From an uncultured Microbacterium sp. (lineage in GTDB: Bacteria; Actinomycetota; Actinomycetes; Actinomycetales; Microbacteriaceae), in NCBI RefSeq assembly GCF_900078385.1, contig NZ_FLQR01000009.1:124001-188000 (forward strand): 64,000 bases of DNA, in the 5' to 3' direction. Below, in pieces: positions 34,091 to 42,342 of the stretch. Position numbers and translations under genes: made by a program. The notes below the pieces were generated by a model, which was not told the DNA's origin, searched no databases, and saw only the letters and a program-made list of their open reading frames with translations. How positions within the stretch are numbered: position 1 is the first letter of the stretch; every line of letters begins with the position of its first letter.

Positions 34091-35188
34091 GTGACCCTCC
34101 CTGATGCGCTGATCGAGGCTGTTTCCCAGCGACTGGAAAGGTTCACCGACGAGCAGCTCTCCGCGGCCGCCGATCTGGGTCCCGAAGCGCACGCGTTCGT
34201 CCGCTCCGGCGCCGGCACCCTGGACGGCGGAAAGCGCCTCCGCGCCCGGTTCTGCCTCACCGGCTGGCAGGCGATCGAGGAGCTCCGCGGGGTCCGCGCT
34301 CCCGCGCCGGCCCCCGACGTCACGGCCGCCGCCGCGGCGCTGGAGATCTTCCATGCGGCCGCCCTCGTGCACGACGACGTCGTCGACAACTCCGACACCC
34401 GGCGGGGACGCCCGGCCGCCCATCGGCGCTGGGAGACCGCACACCGGGACGCGTCCTGGGACGGCGACGCGGCGGGCTTCGGGCGATCGGCGGCGATCCT
34501 GCTGGGCGACCTGCTCGTGGCCTGGAGCGACGACCTCCTCGAGGAAGGGCTCGCCCTCGGCGATGCCGCGCGCGCGGCGACCGCGCGGGCGATCTACGCC
34601 GTCATGCGCCGCGACGTGACGATCGGACAGTTCCTCGACGTCGCCGAGGAGGCGGCGTATCTGACGGCGCCCGACAGCGAGCACGCCGCCCGCGCCCTGC
34701 GGGTCGCGTCGCTGAAGTCCGCGCGGTACAGCGTCCAGCATCCGCTGCTGCTCGGGGCCGCGCTCGCCGGCGCCGACGCCGCGCAGAGCGACGCGCTGGA
34801 GCGGTTCGGTCACCCCATCGGCCTGGCGTTCCAGCTGCGCGACGACGTCCTCGGCGTCTTCGGCGACACCGCCGTGACCGGCAAGCCGTCCGGCGACGAT
34901 CTCCGCGAGGGCAAGCGCACGCTCCTCATCGCCTACGCGCGCGAGGCCATGGCGCCCGGCGCGCGGCGCGTGCTCGACGAGCTCGTCGGCGATCCCACGC
35001 TCGAGGACGAGCAGATCGCGGCCCTGCAGTCCACGATCGTCGACACCGGCGCGCTCGCCCGCGTCGAGGAGCTCATCGCCGAGTACGCGCGGGAGGCCGA
35101 CCGCGCGCTGCGCGGCGCTCCGCTCGGCACGACGGCCGTCGGCGCACTCCGCGACCTCGCCCTCGCGGCGACCACCCGCGCGGCCTGA
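34091..35188 (+). CDS. idsA: Polyprenyl (geranylgeranyl-type) diphosphate synthase
   Basis: This trans-prenyltransferase condenses isopentenyl diphosphate with allylic diphosphates to make C20 or longer chains for carotenoids, quinones or lipids. The 365-residue all-helical protein has the first Asp-rich motif in VHDDVVDNSDTRRGRPAAH near residue 95, and the second in FQLRDDVLGVFGD near 250, followed by GDDLREGKRTLL. The residue before the first motif (ALVH) suggests a product of about C20, but chain length is not certain. It matches Rv2173 (idsA2) in position beside the Rv2175c and pknL homologues. The GTG start follows a leaderless promoter. Confidence 0.92.
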   Translation: MTLPDALIEAVSQRLERFTDEQLSAAADLGPEAHAFVRSGAGTLDGGKRLRARFCLTGWQAIEELRGVRAPAPAPDVTAAAAALEIFHAAALVHDDVVDNSDTRRGRPAAHRRWETAHRDASWDGDAAGFGRSAAILLGDLLVAWSDDLLEEGLALGDAARAATARAIYAVMRRDVTIGQFLDVAEEAAYLTAPDSEHAARALRVASLKSARYSVQHPLLLGAALAGADAAQSDALERFGHPIGLAFQLRDDVLGVFGDTAVTGKPSGDDLREGKRTLLIAYAREAMAPGARRVLDELVGDPTLEDEQIAALQSTIVDTGALARVEELIAEYAREADRALRGAPLGTTAVGALRDLALAATTRAA

Positions 35189-35216
35189 CGCTGCGGCGGG
35201 CCCGTCGGCGGTGCGC

Positions 35217-35567
35217 TCAGGCGAGCGACTGGGCGACGCGCCGGACCTCGCTCTTACGGCCGGCGCGCAGCGCCGCGATGGGCGCCATCCCGATGGACTC
35301 CTCCGGTGCGAGGAGCCAGTCGATCACCTCGTCCTCGGTGAACCCGCCGTCTTCGAGCACGATGACCGTGCCGCGCAGCGCCGGCAGCGGGTGCCCGTCC
35401 ATCAGGAAGGCCGCGGGCACCTTCGTCGTGCCGTCGCGGCGCGAGGCGACGAGGTGCTTGTCGTCGAGCAGCCGGCGGATGCGCCCGAGCGGCTCGCCCG
35501 TGAGGGCGACGAGGTCGGGCAGGGTCAGCCAGTCGGTCGGGATGGTCGGCGTGGAGTCTCCGGTCAC
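35217..35567 (-). CDS. Rv2175c-like winged helix DNA-binding protein
   Basis: This 116-residue protein corresponds to mycobacterial Rv2175c, a DNA-binding substrate of the kinase PknL. The N-terminal winged helix-turn-helix is DWLTLPDLVALTGEPLGRIRRLLDDKHLVASRRDG. The C-terminal part, including IVLEDGGFTEDEVIDWLLAPEESIGMAPIAALRAGRKSEVRRVAQ, is also typical. A GTG at 35594 is an alternative start; the one chosen gives TGDSTPTIPTDW, whose Thr-rich tip may hold the phosphorylation site as in the mycobacterial protein. The kinase gene lies 1.6 kb away, separated by the LysM gene. Target DNA is unknown. Confidence 0.85.
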   Translation of the reverse strand: MTGDSTPTIPTDWLTLPDLVALTGEPLGRIRRLLDDKHLVASRRDGTTKVPAAFLMDGHPLPALRGTVIVLEDGGFTEDEVIDWLLAPEESIGMAPIAALRAGRKSEVRRVAQSLA

Positions 35568-35633
35568 ACGTCCACTATTCCATCCGGGCGGCACCTGCGC
35601 TCCCGGGGTCGGAACGCGGTTCAGACGACTTTC

Positions 35634-35648
35634 GTCACATTGGTCACT
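35634..35648 (+). promoter_or_regulatory. MtrA-like direct repeat upstream of the LysM gene
   Basis: GTCACATTG followed directly by GTCACTCCT gives two 9-bp direct repeats about 72-86 bp before the LysM start. This resembles the GTCACAgcg-type repeats reported for the response regulator MtrA, which controls wall hydrolases in mycobacteria. MtrA itself is not in the window, so the assignment is inference. Confidence 0.45.
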
Positions 35649-35719
35649 CCTTTATCACTGGTTGACTCTGATTCACTTCCGTGACACGGTGGCGGAGGTC
35701 GAAAAGGAAGGGAAGTTTC

Positions 35720-37114
35720 GTGAGACGACGTCTTGACCGCACCACGACGGGCCTGCCCGCGACGACGCTGCCCCTCGCCATCGTCGGCGCGATGGCCCTG
35801 TCGCTCACCGCCGCCCCCGCGCAGGCCGCCGCCGCCGGAGGGCCGCGCGACGGCGCGATCGGCGCCACCCCGACATCCGCTCTCCGCCTCTCGACGGCGA
35901 GCGCCCTGCGCACCACGTCCCTCGCGGCGACGGCGGCGAAGCGCGCCGTGTCGCACACCGTCGCCCCCGGCGACACCGTGAGTGCCGTCGCGGCCCGTCA
36001 TGGTCTGCGGACCGCGGACGTCCTCGCGTGGAACGGCCTGACGTGGAAGTCCGTCATCCGACCCGGCCAGGTGCTGCGCCTCTCCCCCGCCGCCGCACGC
36101 ACCGCCGCCCCGAAGGCGGCGAGCACGACGCACGGGAAGACCCACACCGTCCGACCCGGCGACACCCTGTGGGCGATCGCGCAGAAGTACGGCGTCTCGG
36201 TGGCGTCCGTGCTGCGCGCCAACAGGCTCTCGGGATCCGCGATCATCTACCCCGGGCAGAAGCTCGCGGTCTCGGCATCCGCGCCGGCGGCGAGCACGCC
36301 CGCGAAGAGCGCCGCCCCCGCGAAGACGGCGCCGAGGACCTCCTCGGCTGCGACGCACACGGTGCGCTCGGGCGACACGCTGTGGGCCATCGCGCAGAAG
36401 CACGGCATCTCAGTCGCCACGCTGTGCGACCTCAACGGCCTCCGGTCGACCTCGGTCATCCACCCGGGTCAGAAGCTGAAGCTCGCGCTCGCGGCGAAGC
36501 CCGCGTCGAGCACGAGCCCCGCACGGCCCGCGGCATCCGCCCCCTCCGCGTCCTCGCACACGGTGGGCAAGGGCGACACGCTGTGGGCCATCGCGAAGAA
36601 GCACGGCATCTCGGTGTCGGCGCTGCTCGCGGCGAACGGGCTGAGCGACTCCTCGATCATCTACCCGGGCCAGAAGCTGCGGCTCCCGGCCCGCGGATCG
36701 CTCGCCGGCCTGGACGCCGAGCAGATCGCCAACGCGAAGGTCATCGTCCAGGTCGGCCGCCAGCGCGGCGTCCCGGACCGCGGCATCGCGATCGCCCTGG
36801 CGACCGCGATGGTCGAATCGTGGATGCGGAACCTCGACTGGGGCGACCGCGACTCCCTCGGACTCTTCCAGCAGCGGCCGAGCCAGGGCTGGGGCACGCC
36901 GGCGCAGGTGCGCGACCGCGCCCGGGCGACGGCCGTCTTCTACGGAGGAGCGAGCGATCCCAACGGCTCGAGGTCGCGCGGACTGCTCGACATCCCCGGC
37001 TGGAAGAGCATGGGCTTCTCCGAAGCCGCGCAGGCCGTGCAGATCTCCGCATACCCCGACCGGTACGGGCAGTGGGAGAAGAAGGCGTACGCCTGGCTCT
37101 CCGCTCTCGGATAG
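35720..37114 (+). CDS. Secreted protein with four LysM domains and a lysozyme-like domain
   Basis: This 464-residue exported wall protein begins with a signal peptide (RRRLDRTTTG, then a hydrophobic core ending TAAPAQA about residue 37). Four LysM peptidoglycan-binding repeats, each about 44 residues and ending IxPGQ(K/V)L, start at SHTVAPGDTV, THTVRPGDTL, THTVRSGDTL and SHTVGKGDTL, separated by Ala/Pro/Thr linkers. The C-terminal ~130 residues have AIALATAMVESWMRNL and SLGLFQQRPSQGWGT, a transglycosylase-like pattern in which the Glu of AMVES would be catalytic. The GTG start has GGAAGGGAAG four bases ahead. It is well placed beside the PASTA kinase, which senses wall fragments. Confidence 0.88.
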   Translation: MRRRLDRTTTGLPATTLPLAIVGAMALSLTAAPAQAAAAGGPRDGAIGATPTSALRLSTASALRTTSLAATAAKRAVSHTVAPGDTVSAVAARHGLRTADVLAWNGLTWKSVIRPGQVLRLSPAAARTAAPKAASTTHGKTHTVRPGDTLWAIAQKYGVSVASVLRANRLSGSAIIYPGQKLAVSASAPAASTPAKSAAPAKTAPRTSSAATHTVRSGDTLWAIAQKHGISVATLCDLNGLRSTSVIHPGQKLKLALAAKPASSTSPARPAASAPSASSHTVGKGDTLWAIAKKHGISVSALLAANGLSDSSIIYPGQKLRLPARGSLAGLDAEQIANAKVIVQVGRQRGVPDRGIAIALATAMVESWMRNLDWGDRDSLGLFQQRPSQGWGTPAQVRDRARATAVFYGGASDPNGSRSRGLLDIPGWKSMGFSEAAQAVQISAYPDRYGQWEKKAYAWLSALG

Positions 37115-37136
37115 CGCGATTTCCCGGGCTCCCAGG

Positions 37137-37158
37137 GTGAGCCGCTGCCCGGGCTCAC
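37137..37158 (+). terminator. Weak hairpin between the LysM and kinase genes
   Basis: A 7-bp stem (GTGAGCC paired with GGCTCAC) with an 8-base loop lies 23 bases after the LysM stop. No T-run follows, so termination is uncertain. Confidence 0.35.
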
Positions 37159-37171
37159 GGCATCCGCTCCG

Positions 37172-37177
37172 TAGACT
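37172..37177 (+). promoter_or_regulatory. Leaderless -10 box of the kinase gene
   Basis: TAGACT followed by 6 bases and the GTG at 37184. Confidence 0.6.
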
Positions 37178-37183
37178 CATCGC

Positions 37184-39115
37184 GTGAGCACGAGCCAGCA
37201 GACGGACCCGCTGATCGGCCGTCTGGTCGACGGCCGGTACCGCGTGCGTGCTCGCATCGCCCGCGGCGGCATGGCCACGGTCTACGTCGCGACCGATCTG
37301 CGCCTCGAGCGCCGGGTCGCGCTCAAGGTCATGCACAGCCACCTGTCCGACGACACGGTGTTCCAGGGACGGTTCATCCAGGAGGCGCGGGCCGCCGCAC
37401 GGCTGGCCGACCCGCACGTCGTGAACGTGTTCGATCAGGGCCAGGACGGCGAGATGGCCTACCTCGTCATGGAGTACCTGCCCGGCATCACGATGCGCGA
37501 ACTGCTGCGCGAGCAGCGGCGCCTGACGATCCCGCAGACGATCACGATCATGGATGCCGTCCTGTCCGGGCTCGCCGCCGCGCACCGCGCCGGGATCGTG
37601 CACCGCGACGTCAAGCCCGAGAACGTGCTGCTGGCCGAGGACGGCCGCATCAAGATCGGCGACTTCGGCCTGGCCCGCGCGACGAGCGCGAACACGGCGA
37701 CGGGCCAGATGCTCCTGGGCACGATCGCGTACCTGGCGCCCGAGCTCGTCACACGCGGCACGGCGGACGCCCGCAGCGACATCTACGCGCTCGGCATCAT
37801 GCTCTACGAGATGCTCGTGGGCGAGCAGCCGTACAAGGGCGAGCAGCCCATGCAGATCGCCTACCAGCACGCCACCGACTCGGTGCCGCGCCCGAGCGCG
37901 AAGAACCCCGGCGTGCCCGAGCAGTTCGACGAGCTGGTCATGTGGGCGACCGAGCGCGAGCCGGACGACCGTCCCGTCGACGCACGGGCGATGCTCGACC
38001 GGCTCCGCGAGATCGAGAAGGACCTCGGCGTCTACCCGCAGGTCGTGCGCACCTCCCCCGCCGTCCTCGCCGACGCCGACGGCCTCGACTCCGGCGAACT
38101 CACCAAGGTGATGCCCGGCACCTTCACGGCGCCGACCGTCACGACCGACGAGGACAACGCGACGCGGCTGCGCCGTCGCACACGCCGGAACGCCGCGAAG
38201 GGCGTCTGGATCCTGCTCCTCGTGCTCATGCTCGCCGGCACGGCGGGCGGGGTCGGCTGGTGGTTCGGCTCGGGGCCGGGCTCGCTCGTGGCCGTGCCGG
38301 ACGTCAGCGGCGGCACGTTCGAGGACGCGCAGGCGGAGCTCGCGGAGTACGGGCTGCTGGCCGTCGAGGGCAGCGACACGAGCCTCGACGTCGATGAGGG
38401 CCTCGTCATCCGGTCGGAGCCCGGCCAGGGTGCGCGTGTGGAGAAGGAGGCGGAGGTCACGGTCGTGGTCTCGGCCGGCCCCGCGTCGCAGACCGTGCCC
38501 AAGCTGTCCGGGATGACGCTCGATCAGGCCACGGAGGCCCTCGCCGGCCTCCGGATGACCGTGACGGACTCGCACCCGCGCTTCACGTCGGCGGCCGAGG
38601 GCACCGTGATCGACGCGACGCTCACGCCGCGCGACGGCGGCGACGGCGTCGACTGCAAGGACGGCTGCACGGCCCTCGAGGGGTCCGGCGCCGACCTCTA
38701 CGTCTCACTCGGACCCGTGCCGGACGTCGTGGGCGACAGCCTCGACACGGCGAAGGAGAAGCTCACGTCCGTCGAGCTCACGCCGGTCGTGACCGAAGCG
38801 TTCAGCGACACGGTCGAAGAGGGCCGCGTCATCAGCATGGGCGGCCGCGACGGCGGCGGGAACTTCCGCCCCGGCGACAAGATCGGCCTCGTGGTGTCGC
38901 AGGGCCCGCAGCTGTTCGAGATCCCCGGCGTCGTCGGCATGACGCGCGACAGCGCGGCGCAGAGCCTGCGGGATGCCGGCTTCGAGGTGAACTACTCCCC
39001 GCTCTGGAACGTCTGGCCGGACGGGCTGACCGAAGTCACGGCGCAGGATCCCGAGGGCGGCGCGTTCCGCCGCGCCGGGACGACGGTCACGATCCAGATC
39101 ACCGCGACGGGCTGA
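37184..39115 (+). CDS. pknL: PASTA-domain Ser/Thr protein kinase at the pknL locus
   Basis: This 643-residue receptor kinase should sense muropeptides or lipid II outside and phosphorylate division and metabolic proteins inside. The kinase domain (about 18-280) has the Gly loop ARGGMATVY, the ATP Lys in ALKVM (48), HRDVKPENVLL (140-150) and DFGLAR (160-165), with a Ser/Thr-rich activation loop before GTIAYLAPE. A juxtamembrane segment leads to a transmembrane helix at about 340-361. Four PASTA repeats follow (about 368-643). PASTA 2 carries an inserted CKDGC loop. The mycobacterial pknL product lacks PASTA repeats, so this protein is PknL by place but PknB-like in build. Confidence 0.93.
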   Translation: MSTSQQTDPLIGRLVDGRYRVRARIARGGMATVYVATDLRLERRVALKVMHSHLSDDTVFQGRFIQEARAAARLADPHVVNVFDQGQDGEMAYLVMEYLPGITMRELLREQRRLTIPQTITIMDAVLSGLAAAHRAGIVHRDVKPENVLLAEDGRIKIGDFGLARATSANTATGQMLLGTIAYLAPELVTRGTADARSDIYALGIMLYEMLVGEQPYKGEQPMQIAYQHATDSVPRPSAKNPGVPEQFDELVMWATEREPDDRPVDARAMLDRLREIEKDLGVYPQVVRTSPAVLADADGLDSGELTKVMPGTFTAPTVTTDEDNATRLRRRTRRNAAKGVWILLLVLMLAGTAGGVGWWFGSGPGSLVAVPDVSGGTFEDAQAELAEYGLLAVEGSDTSLDVDEGLVIRSEPGQGARVEKEAEVTVVVSAGPASQTVPKLSGMTLDQATEALAGLRMTVTDSHPRFTSAAEGTVIDATLTPRDGGDGVDCKDGCTALEGSGADLYVSLGPVPDVVGDSLDTAKEKLTSVELTPVVTEAFSDTVEEGRVISMGGRDGGGNFRPGDKIGLVVSQGPQLFEIPGVVGMTRDSAAQSLRDAGFEVNYSPLWNVWPDGLTEVTAQDPEGGAFRRAGTTVTIQITATG

Positions 39116-39126
39116 CCCGCTCCGGA

Positions 39127-40464
39127 TCAGCGCTTCTCGAGCTCCTCGGCGACGAGGAAGGCGAGCTCGAGGCTCTGCATGTGGTTCAGACGCGGGTCGC
39201 AGAGGCTCTCGTAGCGGGTCGCGAGGGTGGCCTCGTCGATCATCTCCGAGCCGCCCAGGCACTCCGTCACGTCGTCGCCGGTGAGCTCGACGTGGATGCC
39301 GCCCGCGAAGGTCCCGACGGCGCGGTGCGCCTCGAAGAACCCGCGGACCTCGTCCACGACGTCGTCGAAGCGGCGGGTCTTGTAGCCGGTCGGCGTCGTG
39401 ATGCCGTTGCCGTGCATCGGGTCGGTGACCCACAGGGGCGTCGCGCCGGAGTCCTTGACGGCCTGCAGGAGCGGCGGCAGGGCGTCGCGGATCTTGCCCG
39501 CGCCCATGCGCGTGATGAACGTGAGGCGGCCGGGCTCGCGGTCCGGGTCGAGCTTGTCGATGAGCGCCAGCGCCGTCTCCGGCGAGGTCGTCGGGCCCAG
39601 CTTGACGCCGATGGGGTTGCGGATCTTGGAGAAGTAGTCGACGTGCGCCCCGTCGAGCTCGCGGGTGCGCTCCCCGATCCACACGAAGTGGGCCGACGTG
39701 TTGTACGGCGTGCCGGTGCGCGAGTCGATGCGCGTCATGGGCCGCTCGTAGTCCATCAGGAGGCCCTCGTGGCCGGTGTAGAACTCGACGCGGCGGAGCT
39801 CGTCGAAGTTCGCGCCCGCGGCCTCCATGAACTTGATGGCGCGGTCGATCTCGCCGGCGAGGCCCTCGTAGCGCTCGTTCGCCGGGTTCTCCGCGAAGCC
39901 GCGGTTCCAGCTGTGCACCTCGCGGAGGTCGGCGAAGCCACCCTGCGTGAAGGCGCGGATGAGGTTCAGCGTCGAGGCGGCCGTGTGGTACCCCTTCAGC
40001 AGACGCTGCGGGTCGGCGGCGCGGGAGGCCTCGGTGAAGTCGTAGCCGTTGACGATGTCGCCGCGGTAGGCCGGCAGCGTGACCTCGCCGCGGGTCTCGT
40101 TGTCGCTCGAGCGGGGCTTGGCGAACTGCCCGGCCATGCGCCCCATCTTGACGATGGGCATCGAGGCGCCGTAGGTGAGGACCACGGCCATCTGCAGCAC
40201 CGTCTTGATGCGGTTGCGGATCTGCTCGGCGGTGGCCCCCGCGAACGTCTCGGCACAGTCGCCGCCCTGCAGCAGGAACGCCTGTCCGCTCGCCGCGCGC
40301 GCCAGGCGCTCGCGCAGGAGGTCGACCTCACCGGCGAAGACGAGCGGCGGCAGCGTGGAGATCTCGGCCGACACGGCGGCGACGGCATCCAGGTCGCCCC
40401 ACAACGGCTGCTGCTTGATCGGGAGCGTGCGCCAGCGGTCGAGATCGTCGTGCGGGGAGGGCAT
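39127..40464 (-). CDS. aroG: 3-deoxy-7-phosphoheptulonate synthase, class II
   Basis: It condenses phosphoenolpyruvate and erythrose 4-phosphate, the first step of the shikimate pathway. The 445-residue length and sequence are those of the plant/mycobacterial class II enzyme. Conserved segments include FLLQGGDCAETFAG with the metal Cys, GRMAGQFAKPRSSDNE, LPAYRGDIVNG, FADLREVHSWNRGF, EFYTGHEGLLMDYE, and the metal His in WVTDPMHGNGI. The mycobacterial counterpart (Rv2178c) occupies the same place next to pknL. A leaderless TAGACT box lies 6 bases before the ATG. It converges on the kinase gene with an 11-bp gap. Confidence 0.97.
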   Translation of the reverse strand: MPSPHDDLDRWRTLPIKQQPLWGDLDAVAAVSAEISTLPPLVFAGEVDLLRERLARAASGQAFLLQGGDCAETFAGATAEQIRNRIKTVLQMAVVLTYGASMPIVKMGRMAGQFAKPRSSDNETRGEVTLPAYRGDIVNGYDFTEASRAADPQRLLKGYHTAASTLNLIRAFTQGGFADLREVHSWNRGFAENPANERYEGLAGEIDRAIKFMEAAGANFDELRRVEFYTGHEGLLMDYERPMTRIDSRTGTPYNTSAHFVWIGERTRELDGAHVDYFSKIRNPIGVKLGPTTSPETALALIDKLDPDREPGRLTFITRMGAGKIRDALPPLLQAVKDSGATPLWVTDPMHGNGITTPTGYKTRRFDDVVDEVRGFFEAHRAVGTFAGGIHVELTGDDVTECLGGSEMIDEATLATRYESLCDPRLNHMQSLELAFLVAEELEKR

Positions 40465-40470
40465 TCGGCC

Positions 40471-40476
40471 AGTCTA
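40471..40476 (-). promoter_or_regulatory. Leaderless -10 box of aroG
   Basis: TAGACT on the minus strand, 6 bases before the aroG ATG. Confidence 0.6.
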
Positions 40477-40505
40477 GCGGCGCGGAATGGCCCCTCCGGC
40501 CGATG

Positions 40506-41189
40506 CTACGCGGGCGGGCGGCGGTCCTTCACGCTCGAGGCGTAGACGTCGTCGTACTCCTGCTCGCCGAGCCGCTGCAGCGCCACCATGATCTCGTCCG
40601 TGACCGAGCGCAGGACGAACCGGTCGCCCTCCATCCCCTGGAAGCGGGAGAAGTCCAGCGGCTCGCCGATGACGATGCCGACGCGGCCGATACGCGGTAT
40701 CGTGCGGCCGATCGGCATGATCGCGCCGGTGTCGACCATGACGACGGGGACCACGGGGACGTGCGCCTCGAGCGCCATCCGGGCGAGGCCCGTGCGACCG
40801 CGGTAGAGCCGGCCGTCGGGGCTGCGCGTCCCCTCCGGGTAGATGCCGAGCAGGTCGCCGCGGCCGAGGACCTGCAGGCCGGTGTTCAGCGACGCCTCGG
40901 AGGCCTTCCCGCCCCCGCGGTCGATGGGGATCTGGCCGGTCGCCTTCATGAACATCCGGGTGGACCAGCCTTTGACACCCTTCCCCGTGAAGTAGTCGCT
41001 CTTCGCGAGGAAGGACATCGGGCGGTCGATCATGAGCGGGAGGAAGATCGAGTCGCTCACCGACAGGTGGTTGCTCGCGAGGATGGCGGCGCCGGATGCC
41101 GGGATGTTGTTGCGGCCCACGATCCATGGCCGGAAGATCGCCTTCACGATCGGTCCGATGACCACGTACTTCATGAACCAGTAGAACAC
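40506..41189 (-). CDS. plsC: 1-acyl-sn-glycerol-3-phosphate acyltransferase (PlsC type)
   Basis: It transfers an acyl chain to lysophosphatidic acid at the membrane, making phosphatidic acid. The 227-residue protein has an N-terminal hydrophobic helix and the acyltransferase blocks: LASNHLSVSDSIFLPLM (HX4D catalytic motif), the following FLAKSDYF, GQIPIDRGGG, GIYPEGTRSPDGRLYRG (EGTRS) and VPVVPVVMVDTG. The GTG start is 3 bases after the ROK kinase stop, so the two form an operon. A similar pair is seen at Rv2182c in mycobacteria. Acyl specificity is not known. Confidence 0.92.
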   Translation of the reverse strand: MFYWFMKYVVIGPIVKAIFRPWIVGRNNIPASGAAILASNHLSVSDSIFLPLMIDRPMSFLAKSDYFTGKGVKGWSTRMFMKATGQIPIDRGGGKASEASLNTGLQVLGRGDLLGIYPEGTRSPDGRLYRGRTGLARMALEAHVPVVPVVMVDTGAIMPIGRTIPRIGRVGIVIGEPLDFSRFQGMEGDRFVLRSVTDEIMVALQRLGEQEYDDVYASSVKDRRPPA

Positions 41190-41192
41190 CGC

Positions 41193-42128
41193 TCAGCCCC
41201 GGATCCGGGCGAGGTCCGCGACCCCGATGAGACCCGCGTCGTTGCCGAGGGTCGCGATCGCGAAGGATGCCACGGGGCGGTCGCCGTACCCGGGCAGGGC
41301 CGTGGAGTACGCGAGCTGCACGGGGTCCAGCAGCCGGTCGCCCAGGCTCGCCACTCCCCCGCCGATGACGAACAGGTCGGGGTCGAGCACGGCCTGGAAC
41401 CCGCCGCAGGCCTCGCCGAGCGCGGTCGCCACGCGGCGCAGCGCCTCGAGGGCCCCCGGGTCGTCGGCCATCACGAGCTGGGCGATCGCGGCGCCGTGGA
41501 GGTGGCCGTCGGGGTCGCGCATGGCGGCGAGCGGTTCGCCGATGCCACCGGCGTCGGCGATCTCGTTGGCCTCGCGCTGCAGGGCCCGACCCGACGCATA
41601 CTGCTCGAGGCATCCGTTCTGCCCGCACCCGCAGGGACGGCCGCCGCGCAGGAAGCGGATGTGTCCGAGCTCCCCGCCGATGCCGTTGCCGCCGATGAGG
41701 AGCGCGCCGTCGATGATGACGGCGCCGCCCACGCCCGTGCCCATCGTGAGCATCGTCATGTTGCGGGACCCGCGGCCGGCGCCGAAGCGATACTCGCCCC
41801 AGCCGGCCGCGTTCGCGTCGTTCTCGAGCGTCACGGGGCGGCCGATCCGGGCCTCGAGCTCCGCGCGCAGCGGCTCGTTCGTCCAGTCGATGTTCGGCGC
41901 GTGGATGATCACGGAGCGCGTCGCGTCGATGAAACCCGCCGCGGCGACGCCCACGGCGTGCACGTCGTGCCTCGAGGCCAGCTCCCGCACCATGGCGGCG
42001 ACGGCGTCCGCGAGCGCGGCGGGGTCCAGCGGGGTGGGGACGCGCAGCTGCTCGACGATGGTCCCGTCCTCCGCCACGACGCCACCGGCGATCTTGGTTC
42101 CGCCGATGTCGATGCCGACGTTCAGCAC
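41193..42128 (-). CDS. glk: ROK family sugar kinase, probable glucokinase
   Basis: This 311-residue cytosolic kinase probably phosphorylates glucose with ATP or polyphosphate. Features are the phosphate-binding VGIDIGGTKIAGGVV at the N-terminus, ENDANAAGWGEYRFGAGRG with the catalytic Asp, GTGVGGAVIIDG, and the ROK zinc motif GHIRFLRGGRPCGCGQNGCLEQYASG (one His and three Cys). No DNA-binding domain is fused, so it is a kinase rather than a ROK repressor. The frame is open upstream, but the GTG used has a strong GGGAGG site 7 bases ahead and matches the family start. Glucose specificity is likely, not shown. Confidence 0.88.
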   Translation of the reverse strand: MLNVGIDIGGTKIAGGVVAEDGTIVEQLRVPTPLDPAALADAVAAMVRELASRHDVHAVGVAAAGFIDATRSVIIHAPNIDWTNEPLRAELEARIGRPVTLENDANAAGWGEYRFGAGRGSRNMTMLTMGTGVGGAVIIDGALLIGGNGIGGELGHIRFLRGGRPCGCGQNGCLEQYASGRALQREANEIADAGGIGEPLAAMRDPDGHLHGAAIAQLVMADDPGALEALRRVATALGEACGGFQAVLDPDLFVIGGGVASLGDRLLDPVQLAYSTALPGYGDRPVASFAIATLGNDAGLIGVADLARIRG

Positions 42129-42169
42129 ACGTCTCCCTCCCGCTCGCGCGCTCCGCGCGGCATCCGTGA

Positions 42170-42175
42170 ATTCTA
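42170..42175 (-). promoter_or_regulatory. Probable -10 box of the glk-plsC operon
   Basis: TAGAAT on the minus strand, 41 bases before the GTG start; the leader holds the ribosome site. Confidence 0.5.
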
Positions 42176-42284
42176 GTGGGCGCGCTCCCGCCTTCGCAGG
42201 CGCGCCGGCCGTGCCGAGGAAGGCCTGAGTCGGGGTTTCACAATTGATGAACCTGGGTCTCACAGGTGGGGGCGTATGGGCGAC

Positions 42285-42290
42285 TAGACT
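42285..42290 (+). promoter_or_regulatory. Probable -10 box of the acyl-CoA synthetase gene
   Basis: TAGACT lies 52 bases before the ATG at 42343, which would give a leader of about 45 bases with an AAGGAG ribosome site. Confidence 0.5.
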
Positions 42291-42342
42291 CGTGCGGACC
42301 CGTCACATCCGACGCCACCCGGTACCGAAGGAGTTGCCGCCC

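Noticed and set aside
36410..38575. A 721-codon open frame on the minus strand opposite the LysM and kinase genes
   Set aside because: Antisense shadow with no motif; the plus-strand genes are certain.
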